From positions 5,266,501 to 5,330,500 of the forward strand of contig NC_092333.1 of assembly GCF_046630445.1 (NCBI RefSeq): a stretch of DNA of 64,000 nucleotides, written 5' to 3'. The notes beneath the pieces were generated by a model, which had not been told where the DNA came from, searched no databases, and was given only the letters and a program-made list of their open reading frames with translations. Shown one piece after another: positions 1 to 12,349 of the stretch. The stretch comes from Rutidosis leptorrhynchoides. Taxonomy: Eukaryota; Streptophyta; Magnoliopsida; Asterales; Asteraceae. The first letter of the stretch is position 1. The number at the start of each line of letters is the position of its first letter. The translations under genes were made by a program, and so were the position numbers.

Positions 1-9
1 GCATGTTGT

Positions 10-185
10 AGACGGTCTTAATGACCAAAAGTTGATGATAAAAGGAGGAAGTGTTAGGAACGCTCGATAGAAAATTTGGTACTGAAAATCGGATTGAGCA
101 AACTGTGAAGGAGACTCTAAACAAATTTCAAGGACTAAACTTGTACGTAAAGAATCATGACGATTCTGTAGCAAACACCTTGCTT
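10..185 (+). pseudogene. Poly(A)-binding protein gene fragment (copy 1)
   Basis: Read in two frames this stretch gives DGLNDQKL, then RKFGTENRIEQTVKE and FQGLNLYVKNHDDSV. That matches the end of RRM3, the linker, and the start of RRM4 (usually GLNLYxKNLDDS) of plant cytoplasmic poly(A)-binding proteins, which bind mRNA tails. A stop codon and a frame change near position 78 break it, and no RRM4 core follows. It sits in the sense orientation inside retroelement X1, at the same place as related fragments near 8690, 19315 and 38195. It is a captured host-gene piece, not a working gene. Identity rests on recalled family motifs. Confidence 0.7.
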
Positions 186-435
186 CTGAATCTAAACCCA
201 TACGGGTCAATCTTCATCATCATCCCTCGACATTAGAAATTCCAAGATATTATCATATCTTTCATTATAAATATCCTCAATGTTTCTGAAGATATTTTTA
301 TAACTATTCTTATCGGAAATCATCTATCTTCTCGCGCTATCTGTATCACATCATAAAAGAAACTGTGTTAATTTCTAAATTCTGAAACCTCCGAATTAAA
401 AATATGAATGTTTTGAAGTAGTGTTAGGAACTGAT

Positions 436-496
436 GCATGAATTAGTATAATATAATGAAACTTGATCAACTTCATTATATTACAGTAAGTCATGT
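436..496. repeat. 61-nt near-palindrome, copy 1
   Basis: Two arms of about 25 nt beginning GCATGA and ending TCATGT are arranged around the centre TTGATCAA. Copies of exactly the same length occur at 9023-9083, 19777-19837 and 38690-38750. It could form a hairpin in single-stranded nucleic acid. Confidence 0.75.
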
Positions 497-2899
497 TAAG
501 TTTCTAATGGAATGTGATGATTCACAGTACCATTATCATGTGCCATGTTACACGGCTCTTACATTCTATCCAATCCCCAAACATAATAGAAACATATCAT
601 CTTGATAGTTCTATCTTTTCAAGGATATTCTGGTAATTTGATAAATCAAAAATCGTGCCGTTACCATTCCTTTCTTAAAGCATTAGCTATGTTCATTTCG
701 AATTTCATACCTACTAATTCCGAACCATTGCTCGCTTGACTCAAGGACGGAAATAAGGAAACGAAGAGGGTAGATTTATAGTGAAATATCCGACAGAGCA
801 ATCGAGACAGATAATCGCATTAAATTAAAGAGGATCATAATTTTCCATAAACTTTGAAGAATCAAATCCTATAGATTTCCAAGATTTTCTTTAAATCCCT
901 TAAGTCCCGGAAATCAATAGTAGCCACGTCATTGGTTAAAAAGATTCCATATTTACTCATTTCACTCTTTCGTGATAGCTTCACTCGTACGTTTCACATG
1001 ATCGAATCGTTTTATCTATAACTATCCATAATGATAAAAACTCCATTATGACCTCATATTCATCATGAAAACATTCCTATTGTTATCCATGACGACCTCT
1101 ATCAAATTTCGGGGACGAAATTTCTTTAACGGGTGGGTACTGTAACGACCCGGAAATTTCCGACCAAATTTAAACCTTAAGCTTTATAGGTTTCCGACAC
1201 GATAAGCAAAATATGTAATGTTGAGTCTAGAAAGTTTGAAATCTATATTTGGATAATCAGTTACCCTTTGACCAAGCCTGTCGATTCACGAACCATTGTG
1301 TGTAAATAATAATGTATATACGTATATATATATATATATATAAATATTATTATTGTTATTATTATTATTATATTATTATTTTTAGTATTATTTTTATAAA
1401 TATTATTATTATCAGAAATTATGTATTCTTTATACATTTATATTATTATTATTAGTATTATAAATTATTATCATAAAATTCGAATATTTTCATGTATTAT
1501 TATTAACTTATTTACTAAAATTTATATTTTATTAAAGTTATTATTATTATTCTTTATGTGATAATAATATCATTAATTTCATTAAGTGTAATACTAATAA
1601 AGTGTATTACTTAGGTATTAAGATAAATAGAGATTGTATAATTAACAGATTTATATAAAGTAATATAGCTAATATCATTATTTTACTTATTAATATTACC
1701 ATAAATATTATCATTAACATTTATCATTATATGTGTTATTGTTATCTATTTGTTATCTTTATTAACAGTCATCATTAATAATTTATTTAATTATTAATTA
1801 TGAGAATTATTGATATTATTATCATTACTATGAATTGTATTAATATTATTATTTATATATTTATTATTAGTAATAATATCATTAATACAAGCATATATTT
1901 ATTAATACATAATATTATTTAATACATCTACATATACCTGTATAAATTATGTATATATTTTTAGATATAGGAAGATACGTGTATATATACATATTTATAT
2001 ATATATTTTTTTTAGGAATCAAATTTAATTTATAAATAATTATGCAAATAAATGTATCACTTTAAAGTTCTGTAATTCGATATCTGTCCTTTTTTCCAAT
2101 CACGATCCTAACTTTAAGAAAAGGTACTGGATTATGCGTTTTAAAAAAAAAAGATAAACAGATAAAATACAAAAAAAAAAAAAACAGATTCCTATAACTA
2201 ACTGCTACTTTTTCTCCCTTTTCTATTTAACTCGTGAATTCGTGTCTTTGTCCCTGTTATATATTAAAGTTCATCTCAGTTATTATTACCAGCTACCGAT
2301 TTAAAACCCTTGTATCGAATTAAGTTAAACAGAAGAAACAGAAACCCCGACGTGTACCCTGTTATTGGGTATATTATCAAACAATTCGATTTCTTGATAA
2401 ATTTCGAAAGTTATAAATGGAGAGTTGTTAGTAATTATGTTTTCAAACTGTCTGTAAAGTTTCGTATCATAAATCCTTATATCCATTCTTAATTTTGGAG
2501 GTCAAACTCCAATGTCAAAAAGTCAAGGAATGTGTTCATCACAAAATTCAAATTCGTGTTAGTGATTTAAGCTTAGTTGAGGACCCATATAGTTTGCAGG
2601 AGACGTTTGCAATGTTTTTCATGTTATGAGTTTAGCCTAAAACATCATAAAACTTCGAAATTGAAAATGGGTTAGTCGTGTTCTCAAACTATCTGATACG
2701 GTTTATTTTTATTTTATTTTGATCCTGTTTTAAATAAATCAATCTAACTGTAATCATTTTTGCATCAACTATAAACCTTAAGGGTTAATCAGAAAACCCA
2801 TGGTGATGTAGCTTGAAACCTGGTCGATTGTTACATGAAGAAGATAGTAGTTAATGAAAACGGGTTATATTAAATCGGCGGGCTTAGAAAACAGAAAAT

Positions 2900-2981
2900 G
2901 GGCTACGGCCTGAATGGTTAATGGTGTATTGGTGTTAACGAGAGGTCCCCGGTTCGAGCCCTGCTCGGGGCATTCCTTTTA
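2900..2981 (+). other. tRNA-like Pol III promoter-like unit in X1 LTR
   Basis: An A-box-like TGGTTAATGGTG (2915-2926) is followed 24 nt later by a good B-box GGTTCGAGCCC (2951-2961) and then CATTCCTTTT, a possible Pol III stop. No complete cloverleaf could be drawn, so this is not a tRNA gene. A (TTA)n tract follows. The same arrangement occurs in all X and B LTRs that are complete over this region. Confidence 0.55.
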
Positions 2982-3015
2982 AGAGAGCCTTTTTAAGGTA
3001 GCTTCAATACTTGAA

Positions 3016-3017
<2 letters not shown>

Positions 3018-3055
<38 letters not shown>

Positions 3056-3170
3056 AATTATTATTATTATTATTATTAGGTTAAATTATTAATTATTATT
3101 ATTACTAATATTAATAATATGGTTATTATTATTATTATTATTATTTTCATTTTTATTATTATTATTATTA
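3018..3170. repeat. (TTA)n microsatellite cluster in X1 LTR
   Basis: Several (TTA/ATT)n tracts separated by short interruptions lie just downstream of the tRNA-like unit. Similar tracts occupy the equivalent place in the other LTRs. Confidence 0.9.
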
Positions 3171-4060
3171 TAATTATAGATATAAATATTATTATAGAAA
3201 CAAGTAGGTTACAAAGTAAATAAAATTATTAACACTATTATTTCTATCATTGATATATTATTATTATACTAACCGACAAATATTTTTTTTATATAAATAA
3301 CTACATTTGATATATAAATTTGTTCGATTATAACTGTATATATTAATAAACATACAAATGATATAGGTTCGTGAATCGAAGGCCAACCTTGCACATGTTA
3401 AATGATGTTATATGTATTTTTACTACAAAATACAGTATGGTGAGTATATAGTTCCCTTTTAAACTTTAAATATTTTTGGGCTGAGAATACATGCGCTATT
3501 TTTATAAATGATTTACGTTATGGACACAAGTGACTAAAATTACGTTCTACATGGGTTAGAATCAAAAATCCCCTAGCTTGGTAACTTTAACTATTGGTTT
3601 ATGAACTGGTAGGCGCGAATCCTAAAGATAGATCTATCGGGTTTTACACCCCCACCCAGATGTTGTTCTAGTCACTACTAAACTAGAAGAACGGGTGTTT
3701 AGTACTTCGAGGTTAACGGAACGCACTTGATTCGGTGCACATATTATTATAACTCAGGGGTACACACTCTTGTTAAGGCTAGTTACCGGGTGCCCACTGC
3801 TTGGAATGCTTTTCATACACTTGCGAGTGTATTATGTTTTTAAATATGAAATCTTGTGGTCCATAGTTATAACGCTGCTAGCATCAAACCTATATATCTC
3901 ACCAACTTTATGTTGACTTTTTAAAGCATGTTATTCTCAGGTACGAATTAAGTCTTCCGCTGTGCATTAGCTCATACTAAGGACATTACTTGGAGTCGAT
4001 CATCGCAATGGAACCAAATGTTGATGACTTTGTCCAGGTGGATTGGGTCAGGTCGTCTCA

Positions 4061-6321
4061 CATTTGGACTTTGCAACGCCCCTGCAACCTTTCAAAGGTG
4101 CATGATGGCGATTTTTCACGACATGATAGAAGAATGCATGGAAGTTTTCATGGATGACTTTTCAGTCTTCGGTGATACTTTTGAATCATGTCTAGTTAAT
4201 CTGGAACGAATGCTTATTAGATGTGAACAATCAAATCTAGTACTTAATTGGGAGAAATGCCATTTCATGGTTAAAGAAGGCATCGTTCTTGGTCATAAAA
4301 TTTCAAAGGAAGGAATTGAAGTGGATAGAGCTAAAGTAGATGTAATTGCTAAACTTCCACATCCCACCAATGTTAGAGGAGTTAGGAGTTTTCTAGGGCA
4401 TGCCGGTTTTTACCGACGTTTCATAAAAGATTTTTCTAAAATTGCCACTCCTATGAATAAACTCCTAGAAAAGGATGCTCCATTCATCTTTTCAGATGAA
4501 TGCATCAAATCTTTTAATATTCTTAAAGAGAAACTCACTAATGCGCCGATCATGATAACACCAAATTGGAATCTACCGTTTGAACTTATGTGAGATGCAA
4601 GTGATTTTGCAATGGGAGCCGTTTTAGGACAAAGGATTGAAAAATGATTTCAACCTATATATTATGCTAGTAAGACGTTACAAGGAGCACAAACGAATTA
4701 CACAACTACTGAAAAAGAACTCCTTGCTATTGTCTTTGCTTTTGACAAATTTCGTTCATATCTCGTTTTAGCAAAAACGGTGGTCTATACCGACCATTCT
4801 GCTCTCAGATACCTATTTTCGAAACAAGATGCCAAACTAAGATTAATCCGTTGGATCTTACTCTTACAAGAGTTCGATATTGAAATCCGAGATAAAAGAG
4901 GAGCAGAAAATCTCGCCGCTGATCATCTTTCTCTTCTTGAAAATCCCGAATTAGAAGTTCTAAATGAATCGGCCATACAAGACAACTTTCCTGATGAATA
5001 TCTATTGAAGATAGATTATAATGAAATTCCATGGTTTGCAGACTATGCAAACTACTTAGTATGTGGATTCCTTGAAAAAGGATTGTCGTACCAAAAACGA
5101 AAGAAATTCTTTAGTGATATAAAACACTATTTCTGGGAAGATCCACATCTGTTTAAAAGTTGTCCAGATAGAATAATACGCCGATGTGTATTCGGAGATG
5201 AAGCTAGTAAAATTTTAAACCATTGTCACACAGGACCAACAGGAGGGCATTATGGGCCTCAACTAACAGCAAGAAAAGTTTATGATGCTGGATTCTATTG
5301 GCCTACAATTTACAAAGACGCACATCTTCTTTGCAAATCCTGTGATGCTTGTCAAAGGGCCGAAAAAATAAGTCAACGTGATGAAATGCCACAAAATGTC
5401 ATTCAAGTATGTGAAGTATTTGACATTTGGGGTATTGACTTTATGGGTCCATTTCCAAAATCTCATAATAATCTCTATATTCTCGTAGCCATTGATTATG
5501 TATCTAAATGGGCGGAAGCACAAGCTCTCCCAACTAACGATGCACGAGTTGTAGTCAACTTTTTAAAACGTCTTTTTGCAAGGTTTGGAACACCGAAAGC
5601 TTTAATAAGTGATCGGGGAACTCATTTCTGTAATAATCAACTTGAGAAAGTTCTTAAAAGATATGGAGTAACTCATAAAATCTCCACTGCATATCATCCA
5701 CAAACAAGTGGAAAAGTTGAAAATACCAACCGAGCTTTAAAACGTATTCTAGAAAAAACCGTAGGATCAAATTCGAAGGAATGGTCCATTAAATTGGAGG
5801 ATGCACTCTAGGCTTTTAGAACAGCCTAAAAAACTCCAATTGGAACCACACCTTTTAGACTCGTTTATGGAAAAGCATGTCATCTTCCAGTAGAAATTGA
5901 ACACAAAGCATTTTGGGCTTTGAAGACATGTAATCTTGATTTACATGAAGCTGGACGTCTACGGTTAAGTCAACTAAACGAATTAGAAGAATTAAGACAT
6001 GAAGCATACGAAAATTCATTAATCTATAAAGAAAGAACGAAGAAATGGCATGATAAAAGAATCAGAAGTTCAAAAGAATTTAAAGAATGAGACAGAGTTC
6101 TTCTTTTCAATTCACGATTCAAGCTATTTCCTGGAAAATTGAAATCAAGATGGTCTGGACCATTCATAGTCAAAAGAGTTTTCCCATACGGAACGATAGA
6201 ATTAATAAATTCAAATGGGATTGAATTTAAAGTTAATGGTCACAGAGTTAAACATTACATAGATAGTCAGATGGAAGTCGACAACGAAGTTAATCACAAT
6301 TTCGATACCACAGCTAACTAA
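4061..6321 (+). pseudogene. Athila-type Ty3/gypsy pol remnant: RT, RNase H, integrase
   Basis: One reading frame runs through this stretch, broken by five in-frame stops (4591, 4645, 5809, 5827, 6088). It opens inside reverse transcriptase at FGLCNAPATFQRCM and keeps the catalytic VFMDDFSVFG and FLGHAGFYRRFI. RNase H follows ([30 protein letters not shown]). The integrase zinc-binding end is [13 protein letters not shown]...CKSCDACQ, and its core acidic residues lie in [16 protein letters not shown] and [11 protein letters not shown]. The C-terminus reads KLKSRWSGPFIVKRVFPYG. The motifs match the Athila lineage. Everything upstream of the RT finger/palm region was cut off by insertion of X1 at 4060. 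The stops show it cannot make a complete polyprotein. Confidence 0.9.
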
Positions 6322-6492
6322 GTGTGGGGAGAATCAAGTCTTTTAAGGATTTTATGTATTTCTGTTAGAGTTAGATTTTCTGTTTTCGTGTAGTTCTCGA
6401 AAATGGAACCCGAATGGTCTTTCCCTAGCAGAACCTAAAGAACTAGTCTTCTCCCCCCATTCTGAATTTTTATTTTTTTAGGTTTTTATGAA

Positions 6493-6909
6493 ATGAAGAC
6501 TTCCTGTGAACTAAACCATGGTCTAATGCTACACGCTTTGATCACTAAACGTAATAATGACACACTTCCGAGTGAACTAGTATCAGTAATCAGAGAAAGA
6601 TTGGACGGAGTAAGAAAAGAATCCAGATGCGAAGATAATAAGTTACAATTTGGTAAAGGAAAATCAAAATCCGCAGCGAAAAGAAGAGCACGACACCTAG
6701 AAAGATGTCACAAATGCGGAAAATGGTCACATGGAGGTAAATGTTCGAATAATCAAACCTATTCAAACACCGAATTTGTTACGTTATACAGAGACGGACC
6801 GTTCATATCTTTAGAAGAAAAAACACTGAATGCTCGAGGTTACGCCTATGTAGCCATGGAAAATCAATTAAACCGACTATCTTATGAATGGGATAGATCA
6901 TATCACTAA
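6493..6909 (+). CDS. Zinc-knuckle-like ORF downstream of Athila integrase (138 aa)
   Basis: This open frame of 138 codons follows the integrase remnant by about 170 bp, in the same frame and strand. It is basic and contains ERCHKCGKWSHGGKC at about residues 70-84, a CX2CX4HX3C pattern. That is one residue short of the classical retroviral zinc knuckle, so nucleic-acid binding is plausible but unproven. It is preceded by GGTTTTTATGAA and has no obvious intron. Extra ORFs after integrase are known in some plant gypsy lineages, but I do not recognise this one by name. Being intact beside a pol with five stops is odd, though at this length it may be chance. Confidence 0.45.
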   Translation: MKTSCELNHGLMLHALITKRNNDTLPSELVSVIRERLDGVRKESRCEDNKLQFGKGKSKSAAKRRARHLERCHKCGKWSHGGKCSNNQTYSNTEFVTLYRDGPFISLEEKTLNARGYAYVAMENQLNRLSYEWDRSYH

Positions 6910-8406
6910 GAATATTATCTCACAGGTAAGTCTGTACAGTTTTTAATTTTTATTTTCATTTTTAACCTTTTGATAATAAAAGCTAATTTGTTCGCTATAA
7001 AGTATTACATTGGTATTCGATGAAATTAGGTTTGGCGACCGAAATTATTGATATCATTCAAAAATTTATTACATCACTGCGAAATTTAACGTTTATTCTT
7101 AAGGTATAAATATCTTTAATCAATCAAACCAAAATATTTCAAAAATTCGTCATGAGTTAAATTAGGTCATGGAACCGAAATTACTTTACCGAAAAGAGGG
7201 GCGCATATTTTTGATAATATTTGATTGATTAAAGTAAGATAAAAGCCAAAAAGATTTTTAATTTTATTTTTACCATGTTTTTAAAATTAATATATAAATC
7301 TTAAATTAATATTATGAACTCTGTAAAATCAATATATTTAAGTTTGTCAATATTTGAAAAATTAATATTTTTAATATAAGTTTGTATGTATAAAAACAAA
7401 AATATAATATAAGTTTGGTGTGAATTTTTAATATTATGCATTTTTAATTAAGTTTGGTGTAAATTTTTAATTTTATGCATTTTTAAATTTAAGTTGTGTG
7501 AATTTAAAAACAAAAATTTACTTTATGTCGCTAAGTTAAAAATATGATTTTTAAAATTCGTCGTAAGTTGAAGACTAGGTCTTTGAACCGAAATTGCTTT
7601 ACCCGAGGGAGGGACGAGAACTTTTATTATCATTATTTTTAATCTTATTGAATTAAAGTATGCCAAAAACATTAAAAAAACCTAAAAATCTAAGCTTTTA
7701 AAACAATCGCTTGAAAAAGACAAATTTTAAAATTTTATCGAGGGACGGACTAGGACATCAATCCGAAACGACCTCATCCTAAAACAAAGGAAAATAAAAT
7801 TTTAAATTTATTTTATATTTATTTTATAAGTTAAGGCTTATTAAAAAAAAAAAAAAAAAAAAACCAAACGCCGCGACTCGCCGAGTTTGAAGAACAAAAT
7901 CACCGCGACTCGCGGAGAGATCAAAATTCAGAAAAAAAATATATACGCAGAACTGATCAGTCCCAACACAAACACCCCAAATAACTGCGAAAAACACGCG
8001 AAAAACACACCACAAAATCGAATTTTTTCACCATTTTTCATCAAATCTTTCACAAAATCATGTTGAGAAGGATGCTATCAAGGAATTACTCAAGAAAAAC
8101 GGTAAATTTCTACACCAAAACACCCTTTAATCCGAAAATTAGTGTTCTTGAGCAATTTTATACCCAATTCGATTTTGATGCTTTTTAGTGTAATTATGCT
8201 TAAATTGTTTATGTATTATGCTTGTATAACCTAGATTGATGCTATTTAACATGATTAGAAGCCTTAAACTTCAAATTTTGAGTAATCTAGGGTTTGTGTT
8301 CTTGAGCAAATTTGGGGCTTTTTGATATAAACAGGTTATGGCCGATTTTTGTCATGAATTGTTGCTAAATTAAGTAGTGTAACATGTTTAGGTAGTTAAA
8401 TGATCC
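6910..8406 (+). other. Non-coding 3' part of the Athila-like element
   Basis: No gene was seen. The stretch contains four diverged direct repeats around the phrase ACCGAAATT (about 7030, 7170, 7590 and 7760), several with AAAATTCGTC...GTTxAA just before. A run of 18-20 A follows at 7843-7862, then GC-rich palindromic motifs (CGCGACTCGCCGAG at about 7871 and CGCGACTCGCGGAG at about 7904). It probably holds the 3' untranslated region and part of an LTR. The right end is set where similarity to X-family internal sequence starts. Confidence 0.45.
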
Positions 8407-8689
8407 AAACTTATATCTCATCACATTAGCAGTAAACTTACCGGCAACTTCATTGATCTTTGACTTTTCGAAAAATCATTATATTTGTCGAAACCCCATC
8501 CTGTGCCCATCTGCATCTGGTGACGATAATTGTCATACCAAAAAGCTTCAATTATTATTTTGAATCTCGCAGCGTTTCTACGTCAACAGTTATATGTATA
8601 CATATAACATGTGTCTTTTAGAATTATGATCTTTCATTCTGAAATTCTGACTAAGTACCCCAATTTACGAAATCAATTCTCGGAGTATT

Positions 8690-8790
8690 AAAAGAACTGA
8701 TAAAGCATCAAAAACTATGGATGACTGTAACAGTCAAAAGTTTGATAATAAAAGAATGGTCCGTGGAAAAATCTCGGAAAAACATCGAAA
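8690..8790 (+). pseudogene. Poly(A)-binding protein gene fragment (copy 2, short)
   Basis: Translation around the AAAGCATC stretch gives DKASKTMDDCNSQKFDNKR followed by VRGKISEK. This aligns with the RRM3 end of poly(A)-binding proteins (pattern AAxAxxxLNxxxxDxKEWxVGKAQKK) and with the other three fragments. The RRM4 half is not recognisable here, so this is the most eroded copy. Confidence 0.5.
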
Positions 8791-9022
8791 TCTGTTTTCT
8801 ACATTATAATATCTTAAATATTTCTATGATATCGTTATATCTTCCTTAGTCGTAAATATCCTCAATATGTCCGAAGGTATCCTTATATCGTTTTTGTTCG
8901 TAATTATCTTCACTGTCATTTTATCCTTAGTACATCACATCGAAAACTGTTTTGACTTTTAGATTTCAGTGAAATACTGAAGTTTAAATCCGTGGATATT
9001 CTTGAGTAATATTGGAATGAAA

Positions 9023-9083
9023 GCATGAGTTAATGTAATATAATGACACTTGATCAACGTAATTATATTACAGTAAGTCATGC
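9023..9083. repeat. 61-nt near-palindrome, copy 2
   Basis: Same length and layout as copies at 436, 19777 and 38690: GCATGAGTTAATGTAATATA on the left, a TTGATCAA centre, and a matching right arm ending GTCATGC. Confidence 0.8.
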
Positions 9084-9741
9084 CAAAGTTCTAATGGAAC
9101 GTGATGATGGTAATGCTTGATCAACCTTACTGTCACCATGAACCATGTTACTTGACTCATATTCATCATGAACTATGTTACTTGATTCGAATTCATTATG
9201 TACCTGAACTCGACCCGAGTAGGGCATTCATAAATCTATCTGCGTAACAACACCGAAGAAATCTTTAATCTTATCATTTTCTTCGATGAAACATTCTTAG
9301 ACGACTAAGAATCTTTCTAGTAAGATTTTGAGTTCAAATCTGGTACTAAAACATTCTCGATTTCAATTCCAACTATCACCACTCAAATTTCGGGATGAAA
9401 TTTCTTTAATGGGTAGGTACTGTAATGACCCGGAAAATTTCGACTAATTTTAAACCAAATTCTCGATACGATTTAATATTTTTGACACGATAAGCAAAGT
9501 CTGTTAGGTTGTGTCTCAAAAATTTTGAACTATTTCATATGTTCAATTGACCTTCGACTGTTCCCAATGATTCACGAACAATTAATTGTAAATATTATGT
9601 ATATGAATATAGGTGCATATATATATTATAACATGATAACTTTGATTACATTATTTAGAAAGAATCATTTTAGTTTTCTTAACGAAGTTAATAACGAATT
9701 TATGTATATTAAAATTTTTAGGATAATATATGTAATATATC

Positions 9742-9748
<7 letters not shown>

Positions 9749-9830
<82 letters not shown>
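9749..9830. repeat. (TA)n microsatellite
   Basis: About 40 uninterrupted TA dinucleotides in the X2 LTR. Similar tracts lie at 21382-21486 in X3 and 37140-37220 in B. Confidence 0.97.
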
Positions 9831-9834
<4 letters not shown>

Positions 9835-12349
9835 AATGTAAGTAATATATAAATAATATATACATAGAAATTTATAATATTACATTCCATATAAATAGTT
9901 AGGTGGTAATATAATTTTGTTATATTAAAAATTATTATTATTAAGTATTAGCATTGTTATTATTATTATTTATATAATTATTATTAATATTAATATTATT
10001 AATAATATACTTATTTATTTATTACTGATTGCATAGAATCAGATATATCTGGAATCAGTTTTTACATCCTAATCAAACTATATCTGATTTTGTTTTATGA
10101 CTGTTATACATCAATATCATCTCGTACAAATCAATTGAAAATCATGAACTGCTTTATTTTATTTATCTTCCTGCTCAAAATATTCTGTCGACTGCTTCTA
10201 ATCTAAATAACAAATTTACTTACAGAAAGATACAAATTCATTTGAAGATCACATTCAACTTTTATATATTTTTTGCCTTCTGATTGATTCTTCTTGTCTG
10301 CAATCCGCTACCAGTCGAAATCAACCCTCATTACAAACAAAATCGATCACTATTATCATACAGATAGATAATTGAATTCAGCTAGCAATCACATCAGCTT
10401 TATCATTTCTTTAATTCTTCCTCCTAAACTCTTCTTCTGCTCGAGATTCTCTGTCGATTCCAATTTCATTACAAACCAAATTTGGATAAAATTCAGTAAC
10501 AGAAAAACGTACGAATTTGTTACCTGTCATAATCTGACTTATTTTCTTCTTCTTGGTGGAGAACCCTGTCTGTGTCTTGATACATGTCGACTGTCCTTCC
10601 TTCCACTGCTTAAGATTCTTGGATGACTCAATTAAACACTACAAAACAATTTCAATCGAATTTTGTTAGCCATCAATATCAGTAAAGCGTATGAATCTGT
10701 TTCAAGTCTCTATCTATTTCTATTCTCCTTATTTTCTTCTACCTTCTCGAATATCTTGTCGACCTTCTGCACTACAAACCAAATCGATCGTACATTGGAG
10801 TTCTATTATAATTCTTCAAAAGCACAATATATATATATATCCGCTACTGCAATTGTAAGAAGAGCAATATTAAGATACATATACATGTATTACTTACACA
10901 TATATAAACACCCACCTCGAGTATCACCTTTTACAACCTTTAACCTCTAAGTTCTGTTTTTCTGTTTCTTACTTGAACCCGACACCACATTAAAACCACC
11001 ACCATCAAACCATAACTATCATCGACCATCACCAAAATGTTTATGTTTTTCTGTTTCTATTTGTACGAAACAATCACCAACTTAAACCATCGCAAACAAA
11101 CCACCAATTCGATCAACCTGTCTTCCTTGCTTCTGTTTTCTTGAAATGCCACATTGATCACCTCCTGCAACCGTGAACCAAACCCATTTAACCCTTATGT
11201 TCGAAAACCCACAACTGATATTATTTTCTGTTGTAGCTGCTGTTACACGATCTATTTCAAATCGAGCAACTCAAACATGAACCACTTCACCACCTTCAAC
11301 ATCACCATGTATATTACTTCTTTGCTTCCTTTTATTAGGTACGAAAATAATAGAATATGATTCGATTTGAGAACATAGATATAGTATTAATAGAAACTTT
11401 ATCAAAGTTAACTAGTGGGATAGTGGACGGTTGGATAATAATGTTAAAATGGCACGTTCCTTCTTTATACTATTGAACCAAACTTTACTCAAATAAAAAA
11501 ATTGATTGAGCTGTAAAGAAGGAACTAAAAGTTACGTGATTTTTGTTCTAGTGAACCCCATATACCATTATAACCGAACCCCACATAAGGAATAACTTTC
11601 CAGCCATTTGAAACTTGATACATATATAATAGGAATTGGTTATTTTATATTGCATGTGGGACGGTTTGGGATTAAGGTGGCCGACCCAAAAAGGGGTCCC
11701 TAGGTGACGCGTTTTTTTTTATAATAATAATGAAGATATAATGGGAGATAGTGATAAGCCATGATGTTTTACAAGATTGATTCCACTGTCTATATGATCA
11801 ATCAACAACCGAGTCCTTTGAATTGGTTAGTGGGTTTGTAAAATCTAATTCCTCATTTGGTTAATCAGATTGTGGATCTCTGATTGTAACAATAGGCCGA
11901 TATATATATATTTATGTTGGGTAGATAGGTAATGGTAACGTGAAATGATAATTGTGATGGAGACGATAATGATTAGTAGGTGATGGTGATAAAGGGTAAC
12001 GTTAGTGATGATAGATAGTGATGGCTCATTTTCTATTTGTTATATACTGATTTATGGATGTTGAGAAAATGATGATGACGATGATGATGACGATGATGAT
12101 GATGATGATGATAGATTACACGATGTTGAAGACGATATGATTGCGATTATGATATTATGAAATCGAGATTAGATGATCACCGATTGATGGAGATGGGATA
12201 ATATAGGGATTGTAATAATTAAGAAATGATTAGGTTATGATGATAATTGTGTTGTGATGATGATTCATTAGATAAAGAAGAAGGATACAGTAAAAGAAAA
12301 GTTAAAAGAATTGTAGGGGAAATTAAATCCAGAAATGGAAAGACAGAAG

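Larger units (their letters stand above)
1..1140 (+). mobile_element. 3' internal region of non-autonomous gypsy element X1
   Basis: This is the part of element X1 that precedes its 3' LTR; the rest lies left of the window. It has no gag-pol. It holds a poly(A)-binding-protein gene fragment (about 10-185), a 61-nt near-palindrome (436-496) and the remains of an antisense reading frame. The frame's tail is recognisable near 670-715 and its TATA motif at 774-780, but the membrane-spanning middle has been lost. It ends in the block ggacgaaatttctttaacgg and a GGGTGGGTAC stretch directly before the LTR, where a polypurine tract would sit. The same order of parts recurs at 19300-20770 and 38200-40048. 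Boundaries are inferred by comparison with those copies. Confidence 0.7.
1141..4060 (+). mobile_element. 3' LTR of element X1 (2.9 kb)
   Basis: It begins TGTAACGACCCGG right after the internal region and ends GGTCAGGTCGTCTCA. At that point an uninterrupted Athila reverse-transcriptase frame begins, which fixes the right boundary; the 5-bp target duplication should be CATTT (4061-4065). The inverted repeat arms GATTCACGAACC (1283-1294) and GGTTCGTGAATC (3366-3377) bracket an AT-rich module with (TTA)n tracts. To the right of that lie blocks shared by all related LTRs: CTGAGAATACATGCGC, the 12-nt palindrome GATAGATCTATC (3627-3638), and a block ending TTATTCTCAGGT. No protein-coding region was seen. 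Confidence 0.8.
8407..9420 (+). mobile_element. Truncated internal region of element X2
   Basis: From ATCTCATCACATTAGCAG onward the sequence is similar to 19016-19860 in X3. It includes a poly(A)-binding-protein fragment, a 61-nt near-palindrome (9023-9083) and an end block (gggatgaaatttctttaatg, then GGTAGGTAC) just before the LTR. The 5' LTR, primer site and leader are missing, and it abuts Athila-like DNA directly, so a deletion joined the two. The antisense membrane-protein cassette of X3 and B is absent here. Confidence 0.65.
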
